DNA from: Paenibacillus apiarius
GTDB lineage: Bacteria; Bacillota; Bacilli; Paenibacillales; Paenibacillaceae
Direction of reading: 5' to 3'
Assembly: GCF_017052585.1 (NCBI RefSeq)
Contig: NZ_JAFFHZ010000002.1
Location: 541,296-605,295, forward strand
DNA: 64,000 nt
The notes below the pieces were generated by a model. It ran no database searches. It saw nothing but the letters and a program-made list of their open reading frames with translations, and was not told the origin of the DNA. The translations under genes were made by a program, and so were the position numbers. Positions 17,424 through 26,985 of this stretch are shown here, piece by piece (the stretch's first letter is position 1; each line of letters opens with the position of its first letter).

Positions 17424-19010
17424 ATGTATAAAGTGTTAATATCGGATCCGATTAGCGATTTCGGAATTCAGAAATTGGTCGACGCACAGGATGTGACGGT
17501 AGTAAAGCAAACAGGATTGCCGGAAGACGAGCTGGTGGAAATCATCGGTGAATACGACGCGCTGCTGGTGCGCAGCCAGACACGCGTAACTCCGCGTATC
17601 ATGGAAGCGGCGAAGAAGCTGAAAGTGATTGGACGCGCGGGGGTCGGAGTGGACAACATCGATTTGCAAGCAGCGACGCAGCGCGGAATCATTGTCATTA
17701 ATGCTCCGGACGGCAACACGATTACGACATGCGAGCACGCCTTTGCGATGATGATGGCGCTTGCCCGCCACATTCCGCAGGCTTACGTGAAGACGATTAA
17801 TGGCGTATGGGACCGCAAATCGTTCCTTGGCGTGGAGCTGTCGAACAAGACGCTGGGCGTCCTTGGGATGGGCCGTATCGGCAGCGAGGTCGCTAAGCGG
17901 GCCAAAGCATTCGGAATGGAAGTGATGGGCTTCGATCCGTTTATGACGGAGGAACGTGCCGAGAAGCTCGGAATTAAGCTTGGCTCGGTCGATGAAATTA
18001 TCCGCGCGGCGGATTTCCTTACCGTGCATACGCCGCTGACGGCCGAGACGCGCCACATGATTTCCCGGCCGCAGTTCGAGGCGATGAAGCCGGGCATGCG
18101 CATTATCAATTGCGCGCGCGGCGGCATTATCGATGAGTATGCGCTTATCGAAGCATTGGATGAAGGCATCGTTGCCGGCGCGGCCTTCGACGTCTTCGAA
18201 GCGGAGCCTCCGCAGCCGGACCATCCGTTCCTGCATCATCCAAAGGTCATTGTAACCCCTCACTTGGGCGCATCGACCGTGGAAGCGCAAGAAAACGTGG
18301 CCGTAGACGTGTCCGAGCAGGTGCTTCATATATTGCGCAGCGAACCATTCAAGAATGCAGTCAATATGCCGCCTGTGCCGGCAAATGTGCTAAAAAAGCT
18401 TCAGCCATACTTCGGTCTGGCCGAGAAGCTGGGGCAGTTCGTCTCTCAAATGGCCAAAAGCGCCGTGCATGAAATCGTCGTCAACTATTCCGGCGACTTG
18501 GCTGAAGTGGACACGCAGCCCATTACGCGCGAAATCGTCAAGGGCATCCTGTCACAGCATTTAGGCTCGGACGTCAATATCGTGAACTCCATGCATTTGG
18601 CAAAAGCAAGAGACATCAACATTGTCGTGCAGAAATCGCACACCGCAAAGGGCTTCACCAACCTGCTCTCGGTGACCCTTCGGACTAGTTCGGAAGAGCG
18701 CCTGGTAGCCGGCACGTTGCTGAACGGATACGGGGAACGAATCGTGCAAATCGACAAATATCCGGTCGATATCGCGCCAGAAGGCCACATTCTGCTTATC
18801 TCGCATAATGACAAGCCTGGGGTAATCGGCACGGTCGGTACGCTGCTCGGCTCCAACGACGTCAATATTGCGACGATGCAGGTCGGACGTAAAATCGTCG
18901 GCGGCTCCGCCATCATGGTATTGTCCGTGGATAAGGCCGTGTCGCAGGAAGTTCTCGCGCAGTTGAAAAATAACGCGGATATCAATAAAGCGAAGGAAAT
19001 CGTGCTATAA
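17424..19010 (+). CDS. serA: D-3-phosphoglycerate dehydrogenase
   Basis: Catalyses the first step of serine synthesis from 3-phosphoglycerate. The 528-residue long form has a substrate domain, a Rossmann NAD domain (LGMGRIGSEVA near 145-155), the Arg-Glu-His active site in NCARGG, VFEAEPP and TPHLGAST, an ASB domain and a C-terminal ACT domain (about 455-528) that would bind serine. The ATG at 17424 with AGGAGGAG upstream is the start; the longer in-frame extension runs through the T-box. It is controlled by the serine-type T-box directly upstream. Confidence 0.95.
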   Translation: MYKVLISDPISDFGIQKLVDAQDVTVVKQTGLPEDELVEIIGEYDALLVRSQTRVTPRIMEAAKKLKVIGRAGVGVDNIDLQAATQRGIIVINAPDGNTITTCEHAFAMMMALARHIPQAYVKTINGVWDRKSFLGVELSNKTLGVLGMGRIGSEVAKRAKAFGMEVMGFDPFMTEERAEKLGIKLGSVDEIIRAADFLTVHTPLTAETRHMISRPQFEAMKPGMRIINCARGGIIDEYALIEALDEGIVAGAAFDVFEAEPPQPDHPFLHHPKVIVTPHLGASTVEAQENVAVDVSEQVLHILRSEPFKNAVNMPPVPANVLKKLQPYFGLAEKLGQFVSQMAKSAVHEIVVNYSGDLAEVDTQPITREIVKGILSQHLGSDVNIVNSMHLAKARDINIVVQKSHTAKGFTNLLSVTLRTSSEERLVAGTLLNGYGERIVQIDKYPVDIAPEGHILLISHNDKPGVIGTVGTLLGSNDVNIATMQVGRKIVGGSAIMVLSVDKAVSQEVLAQLKNNADINKAKEIVL

Positions 19011-19096
19011 GCATATATATTGTTTCACGACCAACAAGATTAATAGTAAAAATACGCGCTCCTCTGACAGCAAATGAGGTGCAGCCCTCAACAAAA

Positions 19097-19132
19097 AACT
19101 CCCTTCGCTGCCGAAATGGCGGGAAGGGAGTT
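19097..19132. terminator. Bidirectional intrinsic terminator between serA and resE
   Basis: AACTCCCTTC pairs with GAAGGGAGTT around a loop containing a smaller GC stem. T-rich tracts follow on both strands (TTTTTTG on the minus). It serves the convergent serA and resE genes. Confidence 0.85.
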
Positions 19133-19144
19133 GTCGTTTGTTTG

Positions 19145-20581
19145 TCATTTTGCATCTTCTGGTGAGCGAATAGGGACGGCAAAGGAGAACGTTGTCCCTT
19201 GGCCTAAGGCGCTGTCGACGCGAATGATGCCGTTATGCGCCTCAATAATGTTTTTGACGATGGCAAGCCCAAGCCCCGTGCCTCCTGAAGCCCCTCTTTT
19301 ACGAGCCTTGTCGGCTTTGTAGAAGCGTTCGAAGATATAAGGAACGTCTTCCGAAGGAATGCCTTGTCCGTGGTCTTTAATATGAATCCACAGCAGTTCC
19401 TCTCCGCCCGACGATACCGTTCGTTCGGTCCGGATTCGTATTTCTTCCCCTGATGAAGAATGCCGGAGCGCATTGTCGAGCAAATTCGTCAGCACCTGCT
19501 CCAAACGGTCTTCATCTGCAACAGGCAGGACAGGGTCCTCAGCATCCAATGACATATGCAGCGGTATGTCTCTTTCTTTGGCTATGACCGAGAACTTGCG
19601 GTATACGCGATGAATGAGCTCATGCACGTCCGCCTCGCTCCAATGCATAGGCAGATGTCCCGCTTCCATGCGGGCCAAATCCAGCAGGTCCTTGACGAGC
19701 CGCCCCATACGCAGCGATTCGTCATGAATGACTTGCACCAATTCCTGCCGTTCTTCCGGCGAAGCCGCAATGTCGTCCAGCAGCGCTTCGCTGTATCCTT
19801 GCAGCATCGACAGCGGCGTGCGAATTTCGTGCGAGACGTTAGCGACGAAGTCCTTGCGCAGCTTCTCGAGCCGTACCTCCTCCGTCACGTCGCGCAGCAC
19901 CGCTACGGCGCCGCGCACGCGGCTGTCAGCATGAAGCGGCCCCACGATAACCGACCATACTTCCTGTCTGACATGGACGCGCGTCGACACTTCTTCACCT
20001 TCCCGAATAACCTTCTGAAACAGCGGCTTCATCGGAACGGGAACCGATGAAGGACCGGACGGTTCTACGTCGACATTCCACTCCATCGAATTCCAGCGGC
20101 TCAAGATCGCTTCCCCATGCGGGTTGGCGAGAAGCATGCTCCCCGAAGCGTCGAACGTAATGACCGCATCGGTCATGCTGCGCAGCACGCTGGCCAGGTG
20201 CTCCTTCTCGTGCTGCAAATCCTGAATCGTCATCTTCAGCTCTTCCGCCATGTGATTGAACGTGCGCGACAATTCCCCAATCTCATCGGAGGATGGAATC
20301 GTGACGCGCGTCGAATAGTCGCCCTGGCGAATCGTATCGGCTGCCTGCTTCAGCTTGCGAAGCGGCTGCGTAATTTTAGTGAATAAAAACAAAGCGAAAA
20401 AAGTCGTAAGCGAAAACCCGGTAATGGCGGTATATACGAATAATTGTTTTATATCGTTAGGATGCGCAAAGTTGCTATCGATATAGGGAAGCAAGTATAC
20501 ACCCAACGTTGCCATAACGACTGCAACCAGACCAATGATGGTCATCCATAGCTTGCCTACTACACTGCGCCAAAATTTCAC
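19145..20581 (-). CDS. resE: Sensor histidine kinase ResE, short sensor form
   Basis: Kinase of the ResDE system for oxygen limitation and nitric oxide response. The 478 residues comprise TM1 (about 10-32), a very short outer loop, TM2 (about 48-68), HAMP (70-122), PAS (about 128-236), the HisKA box with His251 (VSHEIRTPL), and HATPase motifs NLLDNA, DHGQGI and GGTGLGL. B. subtilis ResE is about 110 residues longer because of an external domain that is nearly absent here, leaving PAS as the likely sensor. It lies 2 bases after resD. Confidence 0.9.
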   Translation of the reverse strand: MKFWRSVVGKLWMTIIGLVAVVMATLGVYLLPYIDSNFAHPNDIKQLFVYTAITGFSLTTFFALFLFTKITQPLRKLKQAADTIRQGDYSTRVTIPSSDEIGELSRTFNHMAEELKMTIQDLQHEKEHLASVLRSMTDAVITFDASGSMLLANPHGEAILSRWNSMEWNVDVEPSGPSSVPVPMKPLFQKVIREGEEVSTRVHVRQEVWSVIVGPLHADSRVRGAVAVLRDVTEEVRLEKLRKDFVANVSHEIRTPLSMLQGYSEALLDDIAASPEERQELVQVIHDESLRMGRLVKDLLDLARMEAGHLPMHWSEADVHELIHRVYRKFSVIAKERDIPLHMSLDAEDPVLPVADEDRLEQVLTNLLDNALRHSSSGEEIRIRTERTVSSGGEELLWIHIKDHGQGIPSEDVPYIFERFYKADKARKRGASGGTGLGLAIVKNIIEAHNGIIRVDSALGQGTTFSFAVPIRSPEDAK

Positions 20582-20583
20582 GA

Positions 20584-21300
20584 TTATTTAGGCACCTCTA
20601 ACTTGTAACCGACGCCCCACACGGTCGTAATCATCGTAGCCGCTTCCGGTGAAACTTTGTTTAATTTTTCGCGCAACCGTTTCACATGGGTATCGACCGT
20701 GCGCAGATCGCCGAAAAATTCATAATTCCATACGTCCTTCAGCAATTCTTCGCGCGAAAACACTTTATCCGGTGACACGGCTAAATAATGAAGCAGCTCA
20801 TATTCTTTCGGAGTAAGGCTGATTTCATGTCCGCCTGCCGTCACCCGGTGGGCATCATGTTCGATAATCAGGTGAGGAAATACGATGTTGTTGCTTGCTT
20901 TCGGATCGTTCGTCAAAAATGCGGTGGCCGATGAACGGCGCAGCACCGCCTTGACGCGATAAATTACCTCGCGCGGGCTGAACGGCTTCACCACATAATC
21001 ATCCGCCCCGACTTCAAAGCCCTGCACCCGGTTCATCTCTTCTCCTTTGGCAGTTAGCATGATAACCGGTGTCGCTTTGACTTGTCTTAAGCGGGTGCAG
21101 ACCTCGATGCCATCCATTCCAGGAAGCATTACATCAAGCAGGATTAGGTCGTAATCTTCGCCAGCCGCTTTGCGGAGCGCGATTTCACCATCCTCCGCCT
21201 CATCGATTTCGTAGCCTTCCTTCTCTAGGTACATCTTAAGCAGGCGACGAATCCGTTCTTCATCATCTACGACCAAGATGCGGTTCACTTGTTCGGACAT
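20584..21300 (-). CDS. resD: Response regulator ResD
   Basis: OmpR-family regulator of anaerobic respiration and cytochrome genes. The 238 residues contain a receiver with DDE acid pocket (11-13 region), phospho-acceptor Asp56 (LLDVMLPG) and conserved Lys in VKPFSP, followed by a winged-helix DNA-binding domain (about 140-236). The ATG at 21300 with GGAAGGAGAG upstream is the start; the longer frame overlaps resC. It is transcribed with resABC and resE. Confidence 0.93.
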   Translation of the reverse strand: MSEQVNRILVVDDEERIRRLLKMYLEKEGYEIDEAEDGEIALRKAAGEDYDLILLDVMLPGMDGIEVCTRLRQVKATPVIMLTAKGEEMNRVQGFEVGADDYVVKPFSPREVIYRVKAVLRRSSATAFLTNDPKASNNIVFPHLIIEHDAHRVTAGGHEISLTPKEYELLHYLAVSPDKVFSREELLKDVWNYEFFGDLRTVDTHVKRLREKLNKVSPEAATMITTVWGVGYKLEVPK

Positions 21301-21388
21301 GAACGACTCTCCTTCCAACGGTATCGAAAAGTATGAACGACTGGGACAGGCCGCAGTCGTTCGACTTGAATCGCGATCGGCGCAATGT

Positions 21389-22648
21389 TCACACTCCGGC
21401 ATAAGAATGGAGCCCGGAAATGACAAGATTGACGCCGACAAGCGTAAACATCACTATCAGAAGGCCAAAAACGGCCAACCATGAAGATTTTGCGCCGTGC
21501 CAGCTTCGGGACAAGCGCAGGTGAAGATAGGCGCTGTAATACAACCACGTAATGAGCGCCCACACTTCTTTTGGATCCCAGCCCCAGAAGCGGGACCAGG
21601 CGATCTGCGCCCATATCATAGCGAAGACCAACGCCCCTAGCGTAAAGACGGGGAATCCGATCGCGATGGAACGATAACTGATTTCATCCACCAGATCGGG
21701 ATCAAGCCCCTGCACCAACGGACTGATAGCTTTAGCAATCGGCTTGCGCAGGATGAGCCGGATGGCCGCATACAGCACAAGTCCGGCAAAAAGCGACCAA
21801 ATGACCGTATTCAGCTTGCGCCCCGCCTGAACCCCTTTCATCCAGCCAGGAGCCTCCATCAGCGGCAGCTTCATGCCGATAAAGCTTGGCACCGCTTCTA
21901 AAGAACTTTCTTCACTGTTGTAAGGAGCAATCAGAGGCGGCATCGTATACGTAACCGATTCTATTTTACTATTAATTTGGCCGTTTTCGACCGTTTCCAC
22001 TTTTTGGTTAATAATCACTTCATAGTCTGCGGCGCGGAAACTGAATACGACGGCGATGAAGCCGATAACAACAATTATACATCCCATCGTGAATTCGAGC
22101 CAACGTTGCGAACGCCGATCGTTTGCCGAATTCCAACGCACCGTCCGCAGCAAATAGAGCAGTGCGGCCACGAAGGCAACGGCAAAGAAAGCGTAACCGA
22201 GCGCTGCCAGCGTAACGTGTATTTTCAACCAGACCGAATCAAGCTGCGGAATCAACGGCTGCACCTCACTCGGAAAGACGGAAGCATAAGCCATAATAAT
22301 AACGGCCAGAGGAACCGCAAATGCGCCAAGCACCACCGAACGATAAATAAGGTACATAATAACGAAAGCGCCGATAATCATCATCGACAAGAACGATATG
22401 AATTCGTACATGTTGCTGACCGGGATATGTCCCGCGCCGATCCACCGGGAGATGAAATAAACGAGCTGACAGCCGAAGCCGATAGCCGTTACGGTGAAAG
22501 AAATTATGCCCCACTTGCGCTCATGACGTGCCAAGTCCCGTATCTTCATTTTTCGGCCCGCCATCGTATAGACGAATAGTATGAACGAAATGCAAAACAA
22601 GAAGAACGCTGCCACATATGCGTCCTGACTCAATTCTAATGACGTCAC
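21389..22648 (-). CDS. resC: Cytochrome c biogenesis protein ResC (CcsA family)
   Basis: Membrane partner of ResB in system II cytochrome c maturation, exporting and attaching haem. The 419-residue protein has about eight hydrophobic helices and the haem-handling Trp-rich motif SRFWGWDPKEVWAL near residue 345. The extended hydrophilic insertion in the middle is typical of Firmicute ResC. Its start overlaps the end of resB by 4 bases (ATGA-type coupling). Confidence 0.93.
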   Translation of the reverse strand: MTSLELSQDAYVAAFFLFCISFILFVYTMAGRKMKIRDLARHERKWGIISFTVTAIGFGCQLVYFISRWIGAGHIPVSNMYEFISFLSMMIIGAFVIMYLIYRSVVLGAFAVPLAVIIMAYASVFPSEVQPLIPQLDSVWLKIHVTLAALGYAFFAVAFVAALLYLLRTVRWNSANDRRSQRWLEFTMGCIIVVIGFIAVVFSFRAADYEVIINQKVETVENGQINSKIESVTYTMPPLIAPYNSEESSLEAVPSFIGMKLPLMEAPGWMKGVQAGRKLNTVIWSLFAGLVLYAAIRLILRKPIAKAISPLVQGLDPDLVDEISYRSIAIGFPVFTLGALVFAMIWAQIAWSRFWGWDPKEVWALITWLYYSAYLHLRLSRSWHGAKSSWLAVFGLLIVMFTLVGVNLVISGLHSYAGV

Positions 22649-24309
22649 ACCTTACTCCCCCCACGATCGATAGATTTGGCATCGACTTCGATATCCACTG
22701 TCTGCAGAGCCCGGGCGACTTCATTCCGCAGCCCATACCAGTTCTTGTTCGTATGGGCGCCGAGCGCCAGCTTCTGCCCATCCAACCGCAGCCATATGCG
22801 GCGATGCTGCCAGTAGAAGCCCATAACAAGGCCAATCATACTGATGGCAGCGCCAACCCAAATGAACGGCATCGCCGTATCTTTGCGCACGTTCAAATAG
22901 CTGGTGGATTCGGACAAGGTGACATCGTTCATCGACTGGACGTGCAAATCGAACTTTTTGGCTAATTCGCCATTGATGACATCCTGCTGAAACTTGACTT
23001 TGTCCTTTTGGAGAGGGAAGTACATATACGGTTCGCCCTCTTTCGGTAAACCCGGGCCTTTAATCATAAAGATAAAGGCAGGAGCATTCGGGTCTTGAGA
23101 CTTCGTTGTCGGCTGCCCGTTCTCATCAAGTCCGAAATCCATGAATTTGTGGGTGAGTTCTAAGGTGTATGGACCGGCTTCATAGCGGGTCTCCGTACGG
23201 TTTACCTTCAGCTCGATCTGTCCGTACACTTCCCCGGTCTGCGGATTCTTCAACACCGGCTTTACGGCTACAAGTCTTGGCGTCAAATCGAAGTCGAATT
23301 GATACACCATGATGCCATCGTGCTCCAGCGGCTCGTTCACGCGAATATCGTGCTTCGCCACTTCTTCCAGCACCGGATCTGCGGCGAGATCGTCGCATTT
23401 ATCCACGCAGCGGTACAGCGTCGCTTTCGTCTCGAACAGCTTCGCGATGACACGGCCTTCTTTGACGAATTGTTCAGGCATGTCCTCCTCGCCGTAATAT
23501 TCAACCGTAAAATGGTCATTCTGCAAATAATATGGCGTATTCGGTATTTCCTTCGGCTGACCTTGCGGAAAAGCGTCATAATATTCCATATGCCAACCCG
23601 GAATCCCGCGGGCCAGAACAGCCAGCAAAAAAATAATAAGCCCGATATGGTTTATGTATGGGCCCCAACGGCTGAAGCGATTTTTCTCAGCCAATAGAGC
23701 ATCCTCATCGCGAACGATCCTGTACCCTCGCTTCTTGAGCGCTTTGCTCATCCCGTCGAGCCAAGTGTCCGGCGAATCTTGTATGTCTCCTTGATACACA
23801 ATGCGCTGACGGGTGATGAACTGCCCGTGCTTGCGCACTTTCTGCTTATGTAAGGCTCGATATAACGGCAGCACCCGATCCAGACTGCAGATGACGAGGG
23901 ACGCGCCTATCATGACGAGCAGCGTAATAAACCACCAGGACTCGTAGGTATGGGACAAGCCGAGCAAATAATAAATGTGCCCCATCGTCCCATACGTCTG
24001 CTTGTAGTACAAAGATGCGTCAATATTGAGGAATTGGCTTTCCTGCGGGTAGATCGTACCGAACATTGAGCCTATAAGTGTGATGACAATTAAATAAACC
24101 GCTACCTTGACGGATGAAAAAAAGTTCCATACGCGATCGATAATGGACGGATTCGCCTTTTGCGATTTTCGCGCAACTCCGTCATAACGCATCTCCAGAA
24201 CCTCATCCAATGCGGGTTCCTCATGAAGCGGTTTCCCGCACGCTTCGCAGAGAACGGTTCCAACCGCGTTCTGGTGGCCGCATTCGCATTTCGTATTGTC
24301 GAACCGCAC
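22645..24309 (-). CDS. resB: Cytochrome c biogenesis protein ResB (Ccs1 family)
   Basis: Large membrane component of system II cytochrome c maturation. The 554-residue protein has transmembrane segments near residues 68-88, 125-145, 215-235 and 500-520, with a large extracytoplasmic domain between the last two. Uncommon but not unique is a short N-terminal zinc-ribbon-like segment with CxCG and CxxCG pairs (residues 8-25). The start is a GTG with AAGGAGG upstream. It lies 28 bases after resA and overlaps resC. Confidence 0.92.
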   Translation of the reverse strand: MRFDNTKCECGHQNAVGTVLCEACGKPLHEEPALDEVLEMRYDGVARKSQKANPSIIDRVWNFFSSVKVAVYLIVITLIGSMFGTIYPQESQFLNIDASLYYKQTYGTMGHIYYLLGLSHTYESWWFITLLVMIGASLVICSLDRVLPLYRALHKQKVRKHGQFITRQRIVYQGDIQDSPDTWLDGMSKALKKRGYRIVRDEDALLAEKNRFSRWGPYINHIGLIIFLLAVLARGIPGWHMEYYDAFPQGQPKEIPNTPYYLQNDHFTVEYYGEEDMPEQFVKEGRVIAKLFETKATLYRCVDKCDDLAADPVLEEVAKHDIRVNEPLEHDGIMVYQFDFDLTPRLVAVKPVLKNPQTGEVYGQIELKVNRTETRYEAGPYTLELTHKFMDFGLDENGQPTTKSQDPNAPAFIFMIKGPGLPKEGEPYMYFPLQKDKVKFQQDVINGELAKKFDLHVQSMNDVTLSESTSYLNVRKDTAMPFIWVGAAISMIGLVMGFYWQHRRIWLRLDGQKLALGAHTNKNWYGLRNEVARALQTVDIEVDAKSIDRGGSKV

Positions 24310-24337
24310 TACGTTGTCCTCCTTCCATTATCGCTTG

Positions 24338-24859
24338 TCATTGTCCCGCAATCTCCTGAAGATAGGTGTTCAGTTGAGATTCGGTGAGCTCACCGATATG
24401 GATGGCGTGGACTTTACCGTCCGGCTTCACGAAAAACGTGGTCGGCAGCGGCCGAATCCCAAACGCTTCCGTCACTTTCTTTTTCTGATCAAGCAGCATC
24501 GTAAAGTGCACATTGACCTTCTTCATATAATTTTGTACGACCAAAGGATCTTCGCCGTAGTTAATGCCGACGATCTCTACATTTTTAGCCTTCCACTCAT
24601 CTGCCGCCTTCTGCAGCGCAGGCATTTCCCGTTCGCAAGGCTCGCACCACGAGCCCCAGAAATTGAGCGCGAGCGCTTTGCCCTTGTAATCCCCCAGCTT
24701 CACGACGCTGCCGTTCAATTGCTGCAATGGCAGATCTGGGATCATGCTGCCTTCCTTCGGCACTTCCGGCTTCTTGAAGGCGGAACTTACGGCGAAGCCG
24801 CCGAGTACGAGAATGACGACCAAGATGGTGATCTGGATTGTTTTATTCCGCTTGCCCAT
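24338..24859 (-). CDS. resA: Thiol-disulfide oxidoreductase ResA
   Basis: Membrane-anchored thioredoxin-like protein that reduces apocytochrome c haem-binding cysteines outside the membrane. The 173 residues comprise an N-terminal anchor (about 8-27) and a thioredoxin fold with the active site WCEPC (Cys72, Cys75), the characteristic CEPC of ResA. The cis-proline segment PLPTTFF follows. The ATG at 24859 gives the usual length; the in-frame extension adds a repeat remnant and is rejected. It is the first gene of resABCDE. Confidence 0.94.
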   Translation of the reverse strand: MGKRNKTIQITILVVILVLGGFAVSSAFKKPEVPKEGSMIPDLPLQQLNGSVVKLGDYKGKALALNFWGSWCEPCEREMPALQKAADEWKAKNVEIVGINYGEDPLVVQNYMKKVNVHFTMLLDQKKKVTEAFGIRPLPTTFFVKPDGKVHAIHIGELTESQLNTYLQEIAGQ

Positions 24860-24881
24860 TACCAACGCCCTTTCCAGAAGT

Positions 24882-24911
24882 TGTTCAAAAAGCCCCTTAT
24901 GATCACGAAGC
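24882..24911. repeat. Remnant of the dispersed GTTCAAAAAG / GATCACGAAGC repeat family
   Basis: TTGTTCAAAAAG is followed closely by TGATCACGAAGC, the same junction seen in the 145-bp tandem repeat (gatcacgaagca). It lies just upstream of resA. The rest of the 24860-25120 interval shows no gene. Confidence 0.5.
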
Positions 24912-25120
24912 AAATCAAGCTGTCAATCGACAACGGCTGTATAGGGCTCTCTTCGAACTCGCACTTCTATGACATTATTCACATTTTAGAGGAGGATTTT
25001 CTACAAATTGATTACACCGCTCACGATCATTATAATTCAAAGACCAACGGTCACATCTTCCTCAATATGAAAATTATGTGTCTTAGCCAAGGGCGCATGC
25101 AGGATACGGTTCATTCCGCG

Positions 25121-25861
25121 TTAAGGGGTGCGTTTTGACATAACCGACATTTGCAGCTCATTCAATTCAGACTTGGTCAAATGGCGATATTTGCCGCGCG
25201 CGATGCCCTGCAGCGTAATATTGCCGAATTGGACCCGTTTTAATTTGATGACGGGATGACCGATCGAATCGAACATTCGGCGGACTTGGCGGTTACGTCC
25301 TTCATGTATGATGATGCTAATGGTTGCTATATTGCGTTCCATGTCAACATCGTGATATTCGACTTCTGCAGGCTGTGTCATGCCGTCCTCCAACATGACC
25401 CCTTGCTTCAGCTTCTCCAAGGCATCCCCGTGCGGAACGCCTTTCACCGTTGCATGATAAATTTTCGCCACGTGATGGCGCGGATGCGTCAAGCGGTTGG
25501 CCAGGTCACCGTCGTTCGTCAGGAGCAGCAAGCCTTCGGAATCGTAGTCCAGACGTCCCACCGGATATACGCGCGTGCCGACGCCTTTAATGAAGTCGAT
25601 AACCGTCTTGCGGCCTTCCGGGTCCGATGTGCTCGTGATTACACCCTTCGGTTTATGAAACGCCAAGTAAACTCTTTCCGTCTTCACTCTGAGCGGCTTG
25701 CCGTTCACCGTTATGACATCGCTGGCAGGGTTCGCCTTCACTCCGAGAGTCGTTACAACCTCCCCGTTCAATTCGACCTTGCCGGCTAATATAAGTTCTT
25801 CGCATTTTCGGCGCGATGCTATACCTGCATTCGCTAAAATCTTCTGTAAACGTTCTTCCAT
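25121..25861 (-). CDS. rluB: Ribosomal large subunit pseudouridine synthase RluB
   Basis: Modifies a uridine in 23S rRNA helix 90-92 region. The 246-residue protein has an N-terminal S4 RNA-binding domain (about 1-60) and a catalytic RsuA/RluB domain with GRLDYDSEGLLLLTNDG (the catalytic Asp in RLD), and HEGRNRQVRRM near the end. In B. subtilis it lies between spmB and resA; here it does too, except for an inserted IS upstream. Confidence 0.93.
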   Translation of the reverse strand: MEERLQKILANAGIASRRKCEELILAGKVELNGEVVTTLGVKANPASDVITVNGKPLRVKTERVYLAFHKPKGVITSTSDPEGRKTVIDFIKGVGTRVYPVGRLDYDSEGLLLLTNDGDLANRLTHPRHHVAKIYHATVKGVPHGDALEKLKQGVMLEDGMTQPAEVEYHDVDMERNIATISIIIHEGRNRQVRRMFDSIGHPVIKLKRVQFGNITLQGIARGKYRHLTKSELNELQMSVMSKRTP

Positions 25862-26076
25862 ATACGTTTGTCACCTCATGATAATGATATCCTTTTGTGA
25901 ACGATACCACAAGCAGGACTGTTCAAAATGTTGTCGAATTTAGCAGAACTGTTTTTTTCTGCGGACAGCGCAAGCTTGCAAGCTCCATTGGACTCAATCC
26001 AACGCAGGAGCATACGCGGGATGCATCAGCCTGAACTGCACCCCGTCAAGTAGACAGTACAAAAAATAAAAATTAA

Positions 26077-26985
26077 TTAAGCGGCTTTGGTCCTGAATTC
26101 CATCGGACTGAGGCCGTTTAGTTTTGCTTGTAATCGTTCGTAATTGTAAAAGTGGATGTAGGCCTGGATGTCCCTCTCGAGCTCCTCAAAGGTATGGTAG
26201 GTGTGTAAATAATACTTCTCACATTTTAGAGTTCCCCAGAAAGATTCCATTGGACCGTTATCGATACATCGTCCAACACGGGACATACTCTGAGTCATTT
26301 TGTTGTCGTCCAAGAGCTTCTTGAAGTCCAGAGAGGTATATTGGAAACCCCGGTCGCTATGAAGCATGGGCTTGCTTCTTGGTGCTTCTTGCAAGGCACG
26401 TTTCAACGTCTGAAATACAAGAGGATTGTTATTGGAACGCCCGAATACATAGGAGACGATGGATTTATCATGAAGGTCGAGAATAGCGCTTAGATACGCT
26501 TTTTGGCCATTGCCGTACTTGAATTCCGTCACATCCGTAACCCACTTTTCATTTGGCGCATCTGCCGTGAATTTGCGGTTCAGCACGTTCTCCGCCACCT
26601 GCTGTGGAGTGGATCTCGCATATCTCTTTTTCTTCCTCCGGATGACGGATTGAATTCCTTGTATCTTCATCAGCCGGTACACGCGCTTTTGGTTAATCGT
26701 TTTTCCCGTTTGGCGGCGCATGTGCAACGTCAATTGACGGTATCCAAAGGTACGCTCGGCTTTCTCATAAATGGACATCATGACATGCGTCAGTTCTGCA
26801 TTTTCCTGCTCATGCGAACTGGGCTTGCGATTTAGCCACTTGTAATAGCTTGAACGTGAAATGCCTGCAATTTCACACAGAAGCTGAACGCTGAACAACG
26901 CTTCTTCCTGAAGCGCTTGAATAGCAAGATAGACGTTCTCTTGACGGTATTGGCTTAGCTTCGCCTCCTTTGGAATTCCCGTAAC
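26077..26985 (-). CDS. IS150-group transposase, OrfB (DDE integrase domain)
   Basis: The rve-type catalytic domain of an IS3-family transposase. From the frameshift site it continues in the -1 frame to the stop at 26077; a TTG at 26898 could start a separate 273-residue OrfB. The DDE triad is seen in VTDVTEF, HSDRGFQY and the GPMESFWGTLK region with its Glu. An HTH_21 segment (RSSYYKWL) precedes it. It is probably made mainly as an OrfAB fusion of about 518 residues. Confidence 0.92.
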   Translation of the reverse strand, partial: VTGIPKEAKLSQYRQENVYLAIQALQEEALFSVQLLCEIAGISRSSYYKWLNRKPSSHEQENAELTHVMMSIYEKAERTFGYRQLTLHMRRQTGKTINQKRVYRLMKIQGIQSVIRRKKKRYARSTPQQVAENVLNRKFTADAPNEKWVTDVTEFKYGNGQKAYLSAILDLHDKSIVSYVFGRSNNNPLVFQTLKRALQEAPRSKPMLHSDRGFQYTSLDFKKLLDDNKMTQSMSRVGRCIDNGPMESFWGTLKCEKYYLHTYHTFEELERDIQAYIHFYNYERLQAKLNGLSPMEFRTKAA

